Shown: in pieces, positions 53,316-64,000 of the stretch | Layout of the letters: the number at the start of each line of letters is the position of its first letter | How positions within the stretch are numbered: the stretch's first letter is position 1 | Assembly: GCA_032433595.1 (NCBI GenBank) | Contig: JASWJB010000150.1 | Span: 33,808-97,807, forward strand | From: Conoideocrella luteorostrata | Taxonomy: Eukaryota; Ascomycota; Sordariomycetes; Hypocreales; Clavicipitaceae | DNA length: 64,000 nucleotides | Reading direction: 5' to 3' | Position numbers and translations under genes: made by a program | The notes under the pieces: model-generated | The model's database searches: none | What the model was told of the DNA's origin: nothing | The model's input: the letters and a program-made list of their open reading frames with translations, nothing else

Positions 53316-56040
53316 GGCTTCCACTCGAGGTTCTCGACAATGGCAATGACGGTGACAATTCGATCAGGTTGCAGATCAAATCAGGGGCAGGGGCGACATT
53401 GTCCACTCATGGCCACGGAGAGAAGGCAGTGTTGGTAGCGCGGCTCGTAGTATCGATGCACATAGTCAACTTCCAATGCGAAAGACGGTGGTAGGTAATG
53501 CAAATCGGAGATGGCTGTAAGATGCGATGACGGGGGACACTGCCGCAGCTTGTTGCATTAGGTCTGATGTCGAGCTGCTGCTGTGGCGCAAGAAATGTAG
53601 CAGTACAAGGTGAGACACGCAACCAAAAAAAAAGAAACTGGATGGTCTATGACGCTGCAATGCCAAAGCTAAGGACTGAACAAAACAGGGGACACAAAAA
53701 AAACAAGTGGCAAAGCGACCTCAACCCCGACTGATGATAATCACCTATTCAACAGCAACCCCAGTGGTTGCTGGAACAAGAGAGAAGATTCGTCCAAGTA
53801 TCTCGTCCGTAGATCTGACAGACGCGGGAGGCGCGTGCGTGCGTTCTGCGCAAATGATCGGACCTTGCAGGCACTGCGAACGAATTGCAGGCGAACACAG
53901 TCGGTTGAAACTAAAGAGACGCGTTTTGTGTGGGATTGACGACGGATGATTGGCTGGATTAATACTCCGCAGAATGACGGACAACCAGGCGGATGGGCAA
54001 GGCGAGCTGAAGCTGTGGTCACCCGGTTCAAGCTTTGGTTCGCTTCGAAAAGAGGGACAGAAGGGCGTCCAGCCCAGCACAAATACGGCACAAAGAAAAC
54101 AACGTACAATAGGAAAGAAAGCAGGGGAACAAAGTAGCCAAAAGAGTGAGCTGACCGCGAGGGTTGGTAAAAAGAGTGACTGCAATAAGGATTTGCCGCA
54201 GCTGTGATGGCGATAACGTGAAAAGGAATTACAAACGACGGCAAATGAGGTCGCCGTCAGTCTGTCGACAATAGGAGAGCAACGTGGTGGAAGAGGAGGA
54301 AAATGTGCCAAGAACCCGAAAGTCAGGAGACGACCGTATGGCCTATCCTATCAGGAAGCCCCCATCTACTATTGAACGGTGCATCAAATAATCCACACGA
54401 TAGTTAACTATGTTCCTACCTAATTAATATGCACCACACAATTCATACTTACGGAGTAGGTACGGAGTAGTTCGGTTACCTACGGAGTACAATTCATTCC
54501 CCATATCTGGAGAGTATTTATTTACACTTCCCGTGGTCTGGCCCTTCTGCCGTAGTAATTTCATCAAACCCTCAAACCGCCTCCCATGTTGCCTCCACCT
54601 CCATGCTTACCCAAGCTGGGCATTCAACGCCAGCAAATTTAAAGCTATTGACACCAGTGCTGAGAGCCCTCAAGGTCCTCCCTCGACTCCGCCCGCTGCC
54701 CGTCCAACCGCCCAAAATTTGTCCAACTTGGCTGGTTCTTTCCTTTTCAATGCCTGGTCACCTCGCTCTATGGAGTACTCCGTAGGGTTCAACAGAATTG
54801 TCCAAAGGACCAAACGGGGGCACACCATGTGGGTGCTCGCCACTAGGTCACTTTTTTTGGTTCGGTCGGCAATCAAACATACATACGGAGAACGGGCCAC
54901 TCTGTACTCATGCACGAAATATCAACGGCCAGTACCGAGTACCGAGTACGCAGCAACATGTTGCTTGACGAAGGATGATAAGACCACTCTCAAATAGTCC
55001 TCCGCAGTGTGGCATCTTTCGAGGTCTCGGGGCCTTTTTCCATAGACCCCTTTTTCTCTCGAGACATCTGCTTTCCGCAAAACCTAGCTCCCCTGTCATC
55101 GTGTCTTACACTTACCATTGGTGAGACAGCGACGACTCACATTGTTAAATATCGTGCTCCATGTCTACTCCGTACCTAGATAGTCCAATTCCCATCCTAC
55201 GATACGGAGCACTCCGTATAAAATACAATAGCCATGACGGAGCATTGGATGTGCAATATGTCCTTTCCAAGCTCCGCCCCACAGACCCGACCAGACAAAC
55301 AATAACAGCATTCCTGCAGCCGTTCTAACTACGATTTAGACGCATGCAAGCACACGTGGGACATTCGGATGTGTTGGGCAATCCAACAAGCAGTAAATAG
55401 TAAGTACATATTTCTGTCCACATTCTTGAGATGGATAGGTCGGCGTAGGTAGGGAAATGATCCCGTCTTCATTATACTCACACTGGCTGCATTGCAAGGC
55501 ACCTGATCGTCGTTCAAAAATGAAGTTAATCGGCCCACGAAAAACGGATGTGAGTGGAATACTCCGAGATTTCTACATGCATCAGCCACTACCACAGTGG
55601 GCCAGGAATGTGTCCTTGAAGCAACAGAGACCAGGAAACACTGCACAGCACGTTTGATACATCGTTCTATCTTGATTTACATAACTTCTTCTGCTTGTAA
55701 TTGCGATCATTCAATTTGCCAACTCTGTTGTGAAGTATACTACAGTTTTGAATAAATCCGCCCATCATTAGTCATTCAATGAACCATACATGAGAATAAC
55801 TTTTAATGGGTTTGCCCAGAAAAAAAAGTCAACGCCGTCTTCATGTACCCGATCCAAATCTTCGCATAATAACTTTTGGTGAATTGCGACCATAAACCCA
55901 ACCAACGCCAGAAATTAATATCCAAACATAACTCCTTCTAATTAATAGAACCAACTTGAGAACGGCACAGGTCCCCCCTTCCTCTCCCAAAAAAAAAAAA
56001 AAGAGGGGGGGGGGGGGGGTAGTTACGTGGTGGTCGACAT
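53316..56040. other. Promoter of GAS2 gene and gene-free stretch with many TACGGAGTA words
   Basis: From 53316 to about 54300 is the probable promoter and 5'-UTR of the GAS2 gene; minus-strand frames of 150-190 codons at 53741-54311 lack motifs and overlap in two phases, so I do not call them. At 54450-54490 the word TACGGAGTA appears three times within 41 bp; further copies are at about 54775-54785, 55165-55175 and 55202-55220. Near 55990-56019 an A-run meets a G-run just before the CTF1 stop codon. Confidence 0.5.
55990..56020. repeat. Poly-A / poly-G homopolymer junction in the CTF1 3' flank
   Basis: A run of about 13 A is followed by GAG and about 15 G on the plus strand, ending about 20 bp from the CTF1 stop codon; on the transcribed strand it is a C-run and T-run in the 3'-UTR. 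Such tracts are unstable and hard to sequence, so the exact lengths may be assembly-dependent. Confidence 0.85.
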
Positions 56041-59000
56041 TTATGCGGAAATCTCCAATTGGGCAGCTGCTTCGCTCTCCATAGCCATGTCACCGTCGTT
56101 GTCAAGGTTTGACAAGTCCAGCGGATCCTCCTTCAACTTGGCAGCCAGAGAATCCTCGTCGTCAAATATGTCCAGCATCAGATTATCACCAGTATTGACA
56201 GTATCATTACCATTGGTATTATGGCTGTCTCCAGGGAATTGAAGCCATTGGTCGACGTCGAACTCAGTACCAGCAACAGCGTTCCAGTCGAATTCGTCAT
56301 GACCTTGCATAAAGTCAAGATCCAAGGTTTCCAGATCAGCAAGCTGTTGTTCCTCAGATTGCCCGCTCGCGCTGGGAGTGAGGTCGGCCGAGTCAAAATC
56401 GGTTTGCGGAGGGGAATTGTTAGATAACTCCAATGCAGCAGCGTTGACGGTATTGGGGGGTAGCATGGGCATTTTGACTGGTGGCGGCTTTGACTTCTGG
56501 TTGAATAGAGACTCTGAGGCGGTCATGTAAGGTAAATTCTCGGGAGGAGGTGTCTGAGCGCTGAATTCAATTGGTAGATCTTGCTTCATCGCGGACAATG
56601 TCTGCTGACCTACACCATTGTTCATGTCAATAGCGGCCTTTCTAAGAGCAGCATCCAAAAAGCCAGTGGCATAATCTGCAGCGGCATAAATCTCCCGCAG
56701 CTTCTCCATAACCCGCATGCATTGGCGGAAACCTCTGGTGGCGCGGTCGCGTGCTTGTGGTGTAGGGCTTTTCATCTCCAGAAGGTGAATGATCATGGCA
56801 GGTAAGATAACCGTCACTCCTGTTGTAGGTAGATACTTTTCCAATCTAAGATGGTGCAGCTCAGAAGCCATACGAGTTATTTGCGCGGCAGCGTCTCGGA
56901 CTCGAAGTCTCGACATTTCCTGGACCTGGCGGGATGTAGTCGGGGCCTGCGTTGGCGATGAGGGCAGGAATTGCGGCCGGTGCAACGCGGATATGGTAGT
57001 ATGATACACCATGTGTAGGATTGTACGTTGAACGGCAATGGTTGACTTGCCATCCTTGACATCCATGGGATTGAGCGGCCTGTATTGACAGACATCGGGG
57101 AGTGATGCAGCCCAAGCACTGAGCTCCAAATCAACAGAGTTGACATTATCAACATTGTCCATGTGTTTGTTGGGAAACAGCATCATGGTGCTGTTGGTTG
57201 TGTTCTCAGGCTTCATCTTGTCGCGAATCAAAACGGAATACTGCGTCTTGAGCATATGGCTGATGCATAGGCATAATTTGGCCTTCGAAATACACATAAC
57301 GGCAAGTTCGTACTGCATGTTGACGTCTCGGATCATGGCGCACTCAGGGGGCACGACGGTAATGCCATCTGCCAGTGGCTGTATCTCGAAATCACTTTCC
57401 ACAAGCATGGGAACATCGAAGTCTTCGTCCTTAATGCGAGTGGGACGTCGCATGCCGAGAGCAATGAGACGGTCGCGCATAAAGCAAGACCACCATATGC
57501 GCTTCCAGAGACGCTGCTTTGAAGTCGACATAGTCGTCGTGCCGGGATTACGGTGCAGGCCAATGGTATGGGCGAGGGAAATTGCCACTCCCATCCAGTG
57601 CCATGTATCCTTTTGATCGTCGGGGGTCTCATACCAATACGTCATTTGCATGAGCGATTGAACCAGGACGAGTCGGTCTTGTTCATAGTCGAAATCGTAC
57701 AGCAACTACAGGATGAATATTAGCGGCAAGCACTTTGATGATCCGCTAAAGACCAATTGTATTTCATAGCTTACCCTCGTCTTCTGGAAAAAGGCCTTTC
57801 TTGCAGCCTTGCGGGAAGAAAATCCAGCCTCGCGCAAGTGCTTCATGTCAACGAAAGCCGTGGCCGAGAACATAATCGACTGGTACAATAGCAGACTAGT
57901 CTGCCCATTGACTCCATCTCGTCGATCAACAATGCTCAGGAAGTTGTGCAGATCAATAAGTGGCATGAACGGATAAACATATTCAATATAACTGTGCAGG
58001 AGGGCATTCTGCAGAGTTGTATTGGGCAGCGTTAGGGCGCCTTTGATTGCCAGATACTGGACATCATCTGGGGCTATCTTGGACGGCAGAGGACGAACGA
58101 AGGCGGGCAGTTGACTTCCAGCATCTGGAAGTTCAAGCGAGTTGAGAAACTGGGCGGTGCGGCCATTTCCTGAGGAGGGAGAAGGCTGTGTGGTAACATT
58201 ATTAGAATTTTGCGACGTGGACTCAATTTGCGTGTCATGGGAAACGCGAACCTGGTTGAGAACGGTATTGTCATTGCGGTATCCAGCGCAACGTTGATCT
58301 GCGATTGTGTGGTCAGCTTGGTGATGTCCATACGAATTTGACCCCATACGGTATATCCACAAGTATTGTCATTATTTCATTGCGTGTCTCAATTTTTCCC
58401 TGTGCCCCTTTTTTGCCCATCACATCAAGACTGCTCGCATGTGCGCATTCACATGTGAATAAACTACCATTGCAGGCGAGCGAGTCCCGTGATAATGATC
58501 ATATGGGGCCCACGTCAAAGGGGGTAGCGGGGGGAAGGTGGCGGGGAGTCGGTAGCAGAAGAGACTCCATCCGTCCGTGTGTTCACCTCGTCCGGATTTT
58601 CTCCAAAAAAAAATCCCATTTTGGACGTCGCGAGCGAGGTGAGGTGGAGGTGAAGACCAATGGGCCATCCACACCGACCCTGTGCGCACACCAAAACGGA
58701 AAACACTCCGACAGACATGTCTAGGAAATTGTTTGACAGCGAGGGTATAACATTGCACTTACAAAGCATATGGGGCACATGACCATCTACACTGCCCTTA
58801 GGCAGTAAAGGTGCGGCTCCGTCAGGGCTGTTTGTCGAAAAGCCAGAGATGCTACTGGTTCGCCTGGCTGCATCTGCACTGCTGGTGGACAAGGGCGGAG
58901 TAGCCATGGCTGATGACGGAGCTGTGGTCGAAGTGGTCTTGCATCGAAGCTGGGCCTCGGCAGACCCGCCAGTAGGGCCCACGGCGCTGGCTGTAGCAAG

Positions 59001-59847
59001 ATTCTTTCTGGAAATCCGGGTTAGTAGATTACTTGGAGGGATGACACGGTGCAAGGAACTGGGCGTCTGGTCTGTGCGGGAATGCGAAGCATGATTTCCG
59101 GGGCAGTCCAATCCGTTTGCGCAGACCAGCTAAGCATTGGCAGCGTAGCATGTTGACGTCGCCGGTTGGCACGTTGGCGCAACATTAACAGGGCACGGCG
59201 GCCATGGAGAGCCCGCACTTGCGGGCCCCCATACTGTCATTTGGTTGATGCTGGCCTGCACCTCATGGCCCCCTACCCGCTGGCCCACTGCGCATGCCGC
59301 AGCCTGAATGAGTGGTGGAGGCGGGGAGGGCGAGGGGCATCCGCAACAGAGACAGCCCCGGAGGCATCGGAGGGGTCGGCGAGGCGGAGCAAAAAGTCAC
59401 TTACTTTCGCCGACGGCTTTCCTGCACAATACACTGCGGAGATAGATGTCAGCTATGTTTTAAACCATTCAATTGACCAAAAAAAAATTGAATGAAGCCC
59501 AAAAAACAAACAGAAGGAAGCGACAGTTATTCAGTGCGAGAAAATAAAGAGTGGCCGTGACGAGAATGGAGCCATTACGTGTTTTGGGGCTCGGCTGGTC
59601 TGGTGGAACTCACTTCAACATTATCCCAACGGCAATTGCCGCAAGGAGCGCCTTCCACCACATCGCAACGAACTTTACGCGCTCGGCATGACACACAAGC
59701 TCTTGCAGCTCGCCGCTTGGTAACTTTCTGAGGGGCTGTGGATTCGTCGCTGTTTGGTGCAGCTCGTTTCTTGTTGTTCTGGCCTGCGCAATCCGAATGG
59801 TGTGAGGAAGCAGGCGATGCGCCTTCCATTGGAGACTGTGATGCCAT
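56041..59847 (-). CDS. Zn2Cys6 transcription factor, CTF1-alpha / FarA type
   Basis: Five exons (59847-59614, 59433-59405, 59007-58763, 58298-57775, 57705-56041) total 2697 nt and give 898 residues. The DNA-binding region is CVSCRARKVRCDVVEGAPC..CRWDNVE|C; the sixth cysteine comes from a 29-nt microexon that also encodes CIVQESRRRK, the CTF1/FarA signature. The middle homology region is intact (LYDFDYEQDRLVLVQSLM, WHWMGVAISLAHTIGLHR, RLWKRIWWSCFMRDR, GMRRPTRI). The C-terminus is acidic (ADLETLDLDFMQGHDEFDW, LMLDIFDDEDSLAAKL), as expected of an activator. Family members bind CCTCGG, respond to fatty acids and drive genes for beta-oxidation, peroxisomes and cutinase. Introns of 180, 397 and 464 bp are long for this window. 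The start at 59847 precedes the zinc cluster by 50 residues. Confidence 0.92.
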
Positions 59848-62441
59848 GGTAATTATTGTCTGGTTGGTCTTTGTGCGACGTGCTGTGTTGTGCTGTGTTG
59901 CGCTGTCTCGTTCCTTCTCAGTCCAGTCCAGCTTGTCAATCAATCGCCAGACAGTCAAGGTTCGCTGGGTGGATGAGAGATGGCAAGCCGTAGAGAGCGC
60001 GGATTCTGTTCTTCTGCAACAGTCGGACCCCAGGCTGGTGTCCGAAAGACAAATTGTGTATAGCAATCAGTCGCAAGACGTAAAATATCAGTGGGAATAC
60101 CGGATTGGTGGAGATGCTGTTTGCGGCGATGTCCGTTTAGTACGAGTTGCTCCTTCCCAGGTATTTTGCTCAGTGTTCGCCTAGCGCAGCAAGCGTGAAA
60201 AGCTGTATTATTCCGCTCCAGGGGAAAAACTTATTGACGTAAGTTCTCATTGAAGAACGCCCTGGATAATAATTTGTCTGGCCGAGCCGGCTATGACGGT
60301 CGATATGAATGATTCCACCAGGCAGCGCCAGTGTTCTTCTGTGACGCAATTCTGTGAGCAGACCAGCCGAAGTTCCGTTTGGCCGTGTGCTGCTTCCTCA
60401 CTTGCGAGCCGTGCCGAAGCTGATTGGGCGGCCGTGACAAGTGAATTTCGATAGCTTCAGTGTAAGGCAGCAAACAGAACGACAAGGAGGGGAGATGGTC
60501 CGACAAGAGAATTAAAATGAAAGAAAGGAAGTAGATACGAATTGCAAACTTGTCAGGAACTCGTCGTTCTTCCTCAAAGTCAGAAAATCCGGGGGTGGGT
60601 TTCATGACTCCGGGGCGTGGAATCCTATTATATTCCATCCATTTCAACGCACCGTCCGGCCCATAAAACAAAACACACCGACCACGGTCCATCGATGACA
60701 GCAGAGCTAAGCCTGGGCCTGCGATGTGCGCTTGCTCCCATACCGGAGGGCCGCAGCCTTCACGAGGACCGTTCGATGTGGGGCAACTCCGGAGCGGATA
60801 TGGTCGTGGCTGGGTGGTGGTGGTGGGTACGAATAATAATTCAAAAACTTTGCCCAGCGCAGACGAGCCAGTCAAGGAGGCATGATGGGATGGGATGAAT
60901 GTGCCCTGCCAGCTTTGTCGCTGGATTTGTTTTTGTGCTTCTTTTGAGCTCTTGAGCCGCCAGCTCTCAGGCCGCCAAGTTTTGCCGAGAGACGAAGGGT
61001 TTTGCGGACAGAATTTGGAGGCCCTTCGCAAGCATGGATACCTAGTCTGGCTGGGTGAGGGCGAAATCACGACATTGAAGGCGAATTTCGGTTTCTACTC
61101 CCAGCGAACATGCCGCCATGAATGAAATTGGACGCACTTGAACACCTCAATGGCCACCGATCAACCGCATCATCACGAATGGATGTCCACCGGGTGTGTG
61201 TCTATCCCTCCGGTGGAAGTGGCGCAACAGTCACAAGAAGTGGCCAAGCGTCTTTGCGTTGCTTCATGTACAAGTTAGCGTCAAGGTGAGCTACAGCGTT
61301 CCCTAACCGCGCAGGAATTCCGCCCCTCACCGCAGGAGCTATCTTGGCGGCTGCTAGCAATTCAACCACAGAACTGACTCCCTGACACCGACGCTGCGAC
61401 GTGGTTTCTCCGTACAAATGGCTTGTGATGCTGACTAGTTAGTCTTGGGATACCAGTCTTCTCAGCCATTGCTGGTCCAATCATGTCAACATGTATGACG
61501 CTGACGCCGCAGACTAAACCTTGCCCATCACGAGCGACATCACAGACTGGGCGACCGGGACGTGGCTATTTTCTCGGTGTGTGATTCCTACTCAAAGTCT
61601 ATTCATTGCATCTAGCTCTGCCCTTGAGTCAGCCCTCTGTTGCCAGATCATTTACTCCGTACCCCATGTTTTCTCTCTGTTCCTTTTCTCATGGCGTTCT
61701 CCGCGTTTGGAGTAGCCTAACCCCACGATCCAGACACTTTGAGCCACGGCTGATTTAATCCCACTGCTGCTACTCCGTACTTAGTATTGTGCATGACGAA
61801 GCAGAGAGCGTTTCATGCCCTTGCGGGGACACAGAGCCAAGGAGAACACTGCCAAACATTGCACATCATGTTTGGCGTTGTCGCCCTCTCGTTCTAGCCT
61901 TTTACTCATCCAAAAGATGATACGCGCGGATTGTACTCCGTATATTGTAACTACGGTACGAACCACCTTTAATCTCATACTAGTATAGTATGGTGCCTCT
62001 GCAGTGAACCCACATGCGCCTGTCATGCATGTGCAAGAGTGCATGCAATTCCAACCCCTGCGCCTCTGCGATCACGGGAAGAAAAGGGATTTCGTGTCCC
62101 TTTTTTTTTTTTTTTTTTTAAAGAAGTACACAAAGTGTGCGGTGGCACTTGGGGGGGTGTCCGTGGAGAATGCCATTCCATCCCCATGTCATTTTTCACA
62201 CCTTGTGGAGCATCCAGAGGATGACTTAACAAGAAATATAGCACATCGGCCATCGGATAATACTGGGTGCTATCTGCATGAGCCAAGAGCCGTGACCCGT
62301 GAGCCATGGGCCATGAGCCATATTGAAGAACAGAAGCTGTAAATTACAGCAATGGAGAGGCATGGTCTTCTTTTTCCAGACAGTCACCGAAGGCATACGT
62401 TTGTCCAGTCAATCGAAACTGCGGGCAGCACAAGTCCATAT

Positions 62442-62462
62442 ATATATATGTGTGTGTGTATT
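62442..62462. repeat. TA/TG compound microsatellite
   Basis: Alternating TATATATATA passing into TGTGTGTGTG. Intergenic, no associated gene. Confidence 0.8.
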
Positions 62463-63976
62463 AGCACAAGGGCAATCTCATGTTTGCTGCCAGCCGTCTA
62501 CAAGTACACGTTCCAGGCGCAATCCCAATCCCGGCCAGGTCTTGTCTCAAAAGGCTACGAAGATTTCCGGTACTTGGACGAGCCTCGTGAGCATCGAGCT
62601 TCTATCTAAAAGGCCGTAACTACTCCGTATGAAGAATGCAATTACGGGATACGCGATAGGTGGAATCGTCCCCCATATTTTACTCTGGGGGTTTCGAACC
62701 TTAGCAGTTAGGGCCATGGAGTCTTCCGGGGTGGAAGCCATACCTAATAGTGTGCTGAATGTGCCGCATCTCGATCGTCTCATTCACCCTATTAACCCGT
62801 AACATAATACTGGATGTGAAACCAGGGTGGCATCGTGGTCGTGGCAAATCCGTGCAAGCACCGTCTGAACTTGCTGCCAATCAATCTCACTACTTGCTAT
62901 TGCTGCACGCAGCGGTGACCCAGCCGTCCCCATCAATTCTGCGGTGGAACGTAAAAATTCAACGTCACCATAGGGAATTGCCTTCCGATCCGAGGATCGG
63001 CATCCCTTTTCCATACCTCCCGGTAGTTTGACTTCCACGATTCAAGCGCATGTTACAATCAAACCCTGGAATACTGTAGCTTCTCTGCAGCCGTCATCGG
63101 TGATATGTGCCACGATATTGACCAGGTGTACGGAGTACAGAGTGCAGTATCTATTGCCCACAAACCGGCCACTTTAGGGCACTATCGTTGGTCAGGGAGA
63201 CACGAATTCTCAAATCGCCGCAATGAGGCAGCACTGTGCTTTTTAAAGATCCGACAATACGGAGCGACTACAGTAACAAGACACTGATTCAGAACTCGTC
63301 CCCACCAACCGTGTCTTCGACCGACGTCTAACTATTGAACCGCCCTTGAGGCCCAGACAGCCCCAAACCAGCAGAGGTCAAGGCGCCTAGGGCGAACGTA
63401 GTACATTCATTCCCAGAGTGTCAGTGGTCCGTGATTTCGGCATCCAGAGCTCCTAGTTTACAATACATATTTTTACCCATTGGGCCCCATGTCCAATCGG
63501 TAACAATCGGACGCTATGACAGCCTGTCGTGGTTTTTCTCTTCGCAACACGTCCAATTTCGGTCTGGGCTCTGCCATGTAGCTAGTTAACCAAGCAATCA
63601 ACTAGTGAAGTGTTGGCAGAAACCGCCTTCTGTGGCTGGCCCTCGTGAGCAATGTCCGTTGACACCATTTGGCGGTCGCTATGCTATGCATGCGTGGCTG
63701 GATGGCTAGGCGCAAGGGGCATTGCAGCACGACAGACATCACCAGTTGCAACAATGTACGGAGGACAATAGTAGTGACGCGAGGGGGCCATGGGTTCATG
63801 CAGTCAAACACCTTCGGCGTGGTCGTGCGTGTCACAAAATGCGAGTGGACGGACAGCCGCTCCATGCATGCTGCTGATCACTCGACCACACATTCTGGAG
63901 CCGTTGTGCAGCGGATCCGATGCGTTCTTTGCACCCTGCCGCCATTGATGATCAAAATATCCACGTTGCCGTTGTT

Positions 63977-64000
63977 TTGTGTGTGTGCGTGTGTGTGTGT
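63977..64000. repeat. TG dinucleotide microsatellite at window end
   Basis: TGTGTGTGCGTGTGTG-type run, one interruption, continuing past the last base of the window, so its length is unknown. Confidence 0.85.

Larger units (their letters stand above)
59848..64000. other. 4.1-kb 3' flank of the window without a supported gene
   Basis: The first part is the promoter and 5'-UTR of the CTF1-type gene. A 259-codon minus-strand frame at 60291-61070 has no recognisable motif, odd composition and a GTG/CTG-type start region, so I do not call it. Beyond 61200 the DNA holds TACTCCGTA-type words (61652-61661, 61771-61780, 61935-61944, 62621-62630, 63128-63138), a T-run of about 19 at 62101-62119, a TATA/TGTG microsatellite at about 62442-62462 and a TG microsatellite running off the end of the window. 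Confidence 0.55.

Noticed and set aside
53741..54311. Two overlapping minus-strand frames of 167 and 188 codons
   Set aside because: Neither has a recognisable motif; they lie in the presumed 5'-UTR and promoter of the GAS2 gene.
60291..61070. 259-codon minus-strand frame upstream of the CTF1-type gene
   Set aside because: No recognisable motif, composition unlike neighbouring proteins and no homologous-looking block.
62640..62760. tRNA-like text GGTTCGAAACC on the minus strand with a CCCCC/GGGGG stem nearby
   Set aside because: No acceptor-stem pairing or D-arm could be assembled around it.
1..64000. CRISPR arrays, bacterial insertion sequences, operons
   Set aside because: The window is eukaryotic, with spliced genes; no spaced direct-repeat array was seen.

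Overview
The window is nuclear DNA of a filamentous ascomycete fungus. The genes carry short GT..AG introns (mostly 49-90 bp) with CTAAC/CTGAC branch sites. The families are fungal: a Dit1/PvcA isocyanide synthase, Zn2Cys6 regulators including a CTF1/FarA type, an LPXTG-annotated surface protein, a surface-growth GT2 glycosyltransferase, and SesA/TPR remains. The protein set looks like Sordariomycetes, perhaps Hypocreales, but I cannot fix a genus. Exon models were built by hand from splice signals; nearly all give a total coding length divisible by three and restore family motifs across the joins.

Layout. 1-3.4 kb: no intact gene. 3.4-13.8 kb: a compact secondary-metabolism block with an isocyanide synthase (+), a wrecked Tad1-type LINE, a Zn2Cys6 regulator (-) and an A-T-R NRPS-like enzyme (-). 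15.6-17.3 kb: the relic of a TPR/SesA gene ending in an amyloid-like motif. 18.6-20.3 kb: a surface protein with one membrane span. 21-25.1 kb: the TREX-2 scaffold Sac3. 25.3-25.5 kb: a possible 49-residue spliced gene. 25.7-29.4 kb: the ribosome-biogenesis pair LTV1/LSG1, head to head. 29.8-32 kb: an LtrA-like membrane protein. 34.5-35.4 kb: an NmrA-like protein. 35.7-37.8 kb: a secreted or membrane-anchored endonuclease/exonuclease/phosphatase (EEP) protein. 39.2-40.35 kb: a secreted protein of unknown role. 42-45 kb: the GT2 glycosyltransferase. 48.2-50 kb: a GH16 glucanase-like type II membrane protein. 50.5-53.3 kb: a GAS2-domain cytoskeletal protein. 56-59.85 kb: a CTF1/FarA fatty-acid regulator. 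60-64 kb: no gene seen.

The most interesting parts are the isocyanide synthase/NRPS-like block, which could make a small isocyanide-containing metabolite under its own regulator, and the TPR-SesA relic. That relic has four in-frame stops, each one C-to-T change from the codon expected from neighbouring repeats or related sequences, and it resembles amyloid-signalling components of fungal programmed cell death. The intergenic DNA is also peppered with a short palindrome-forming word, TACTCCGTA/TACGGAGTA, that no annotated feature explains.
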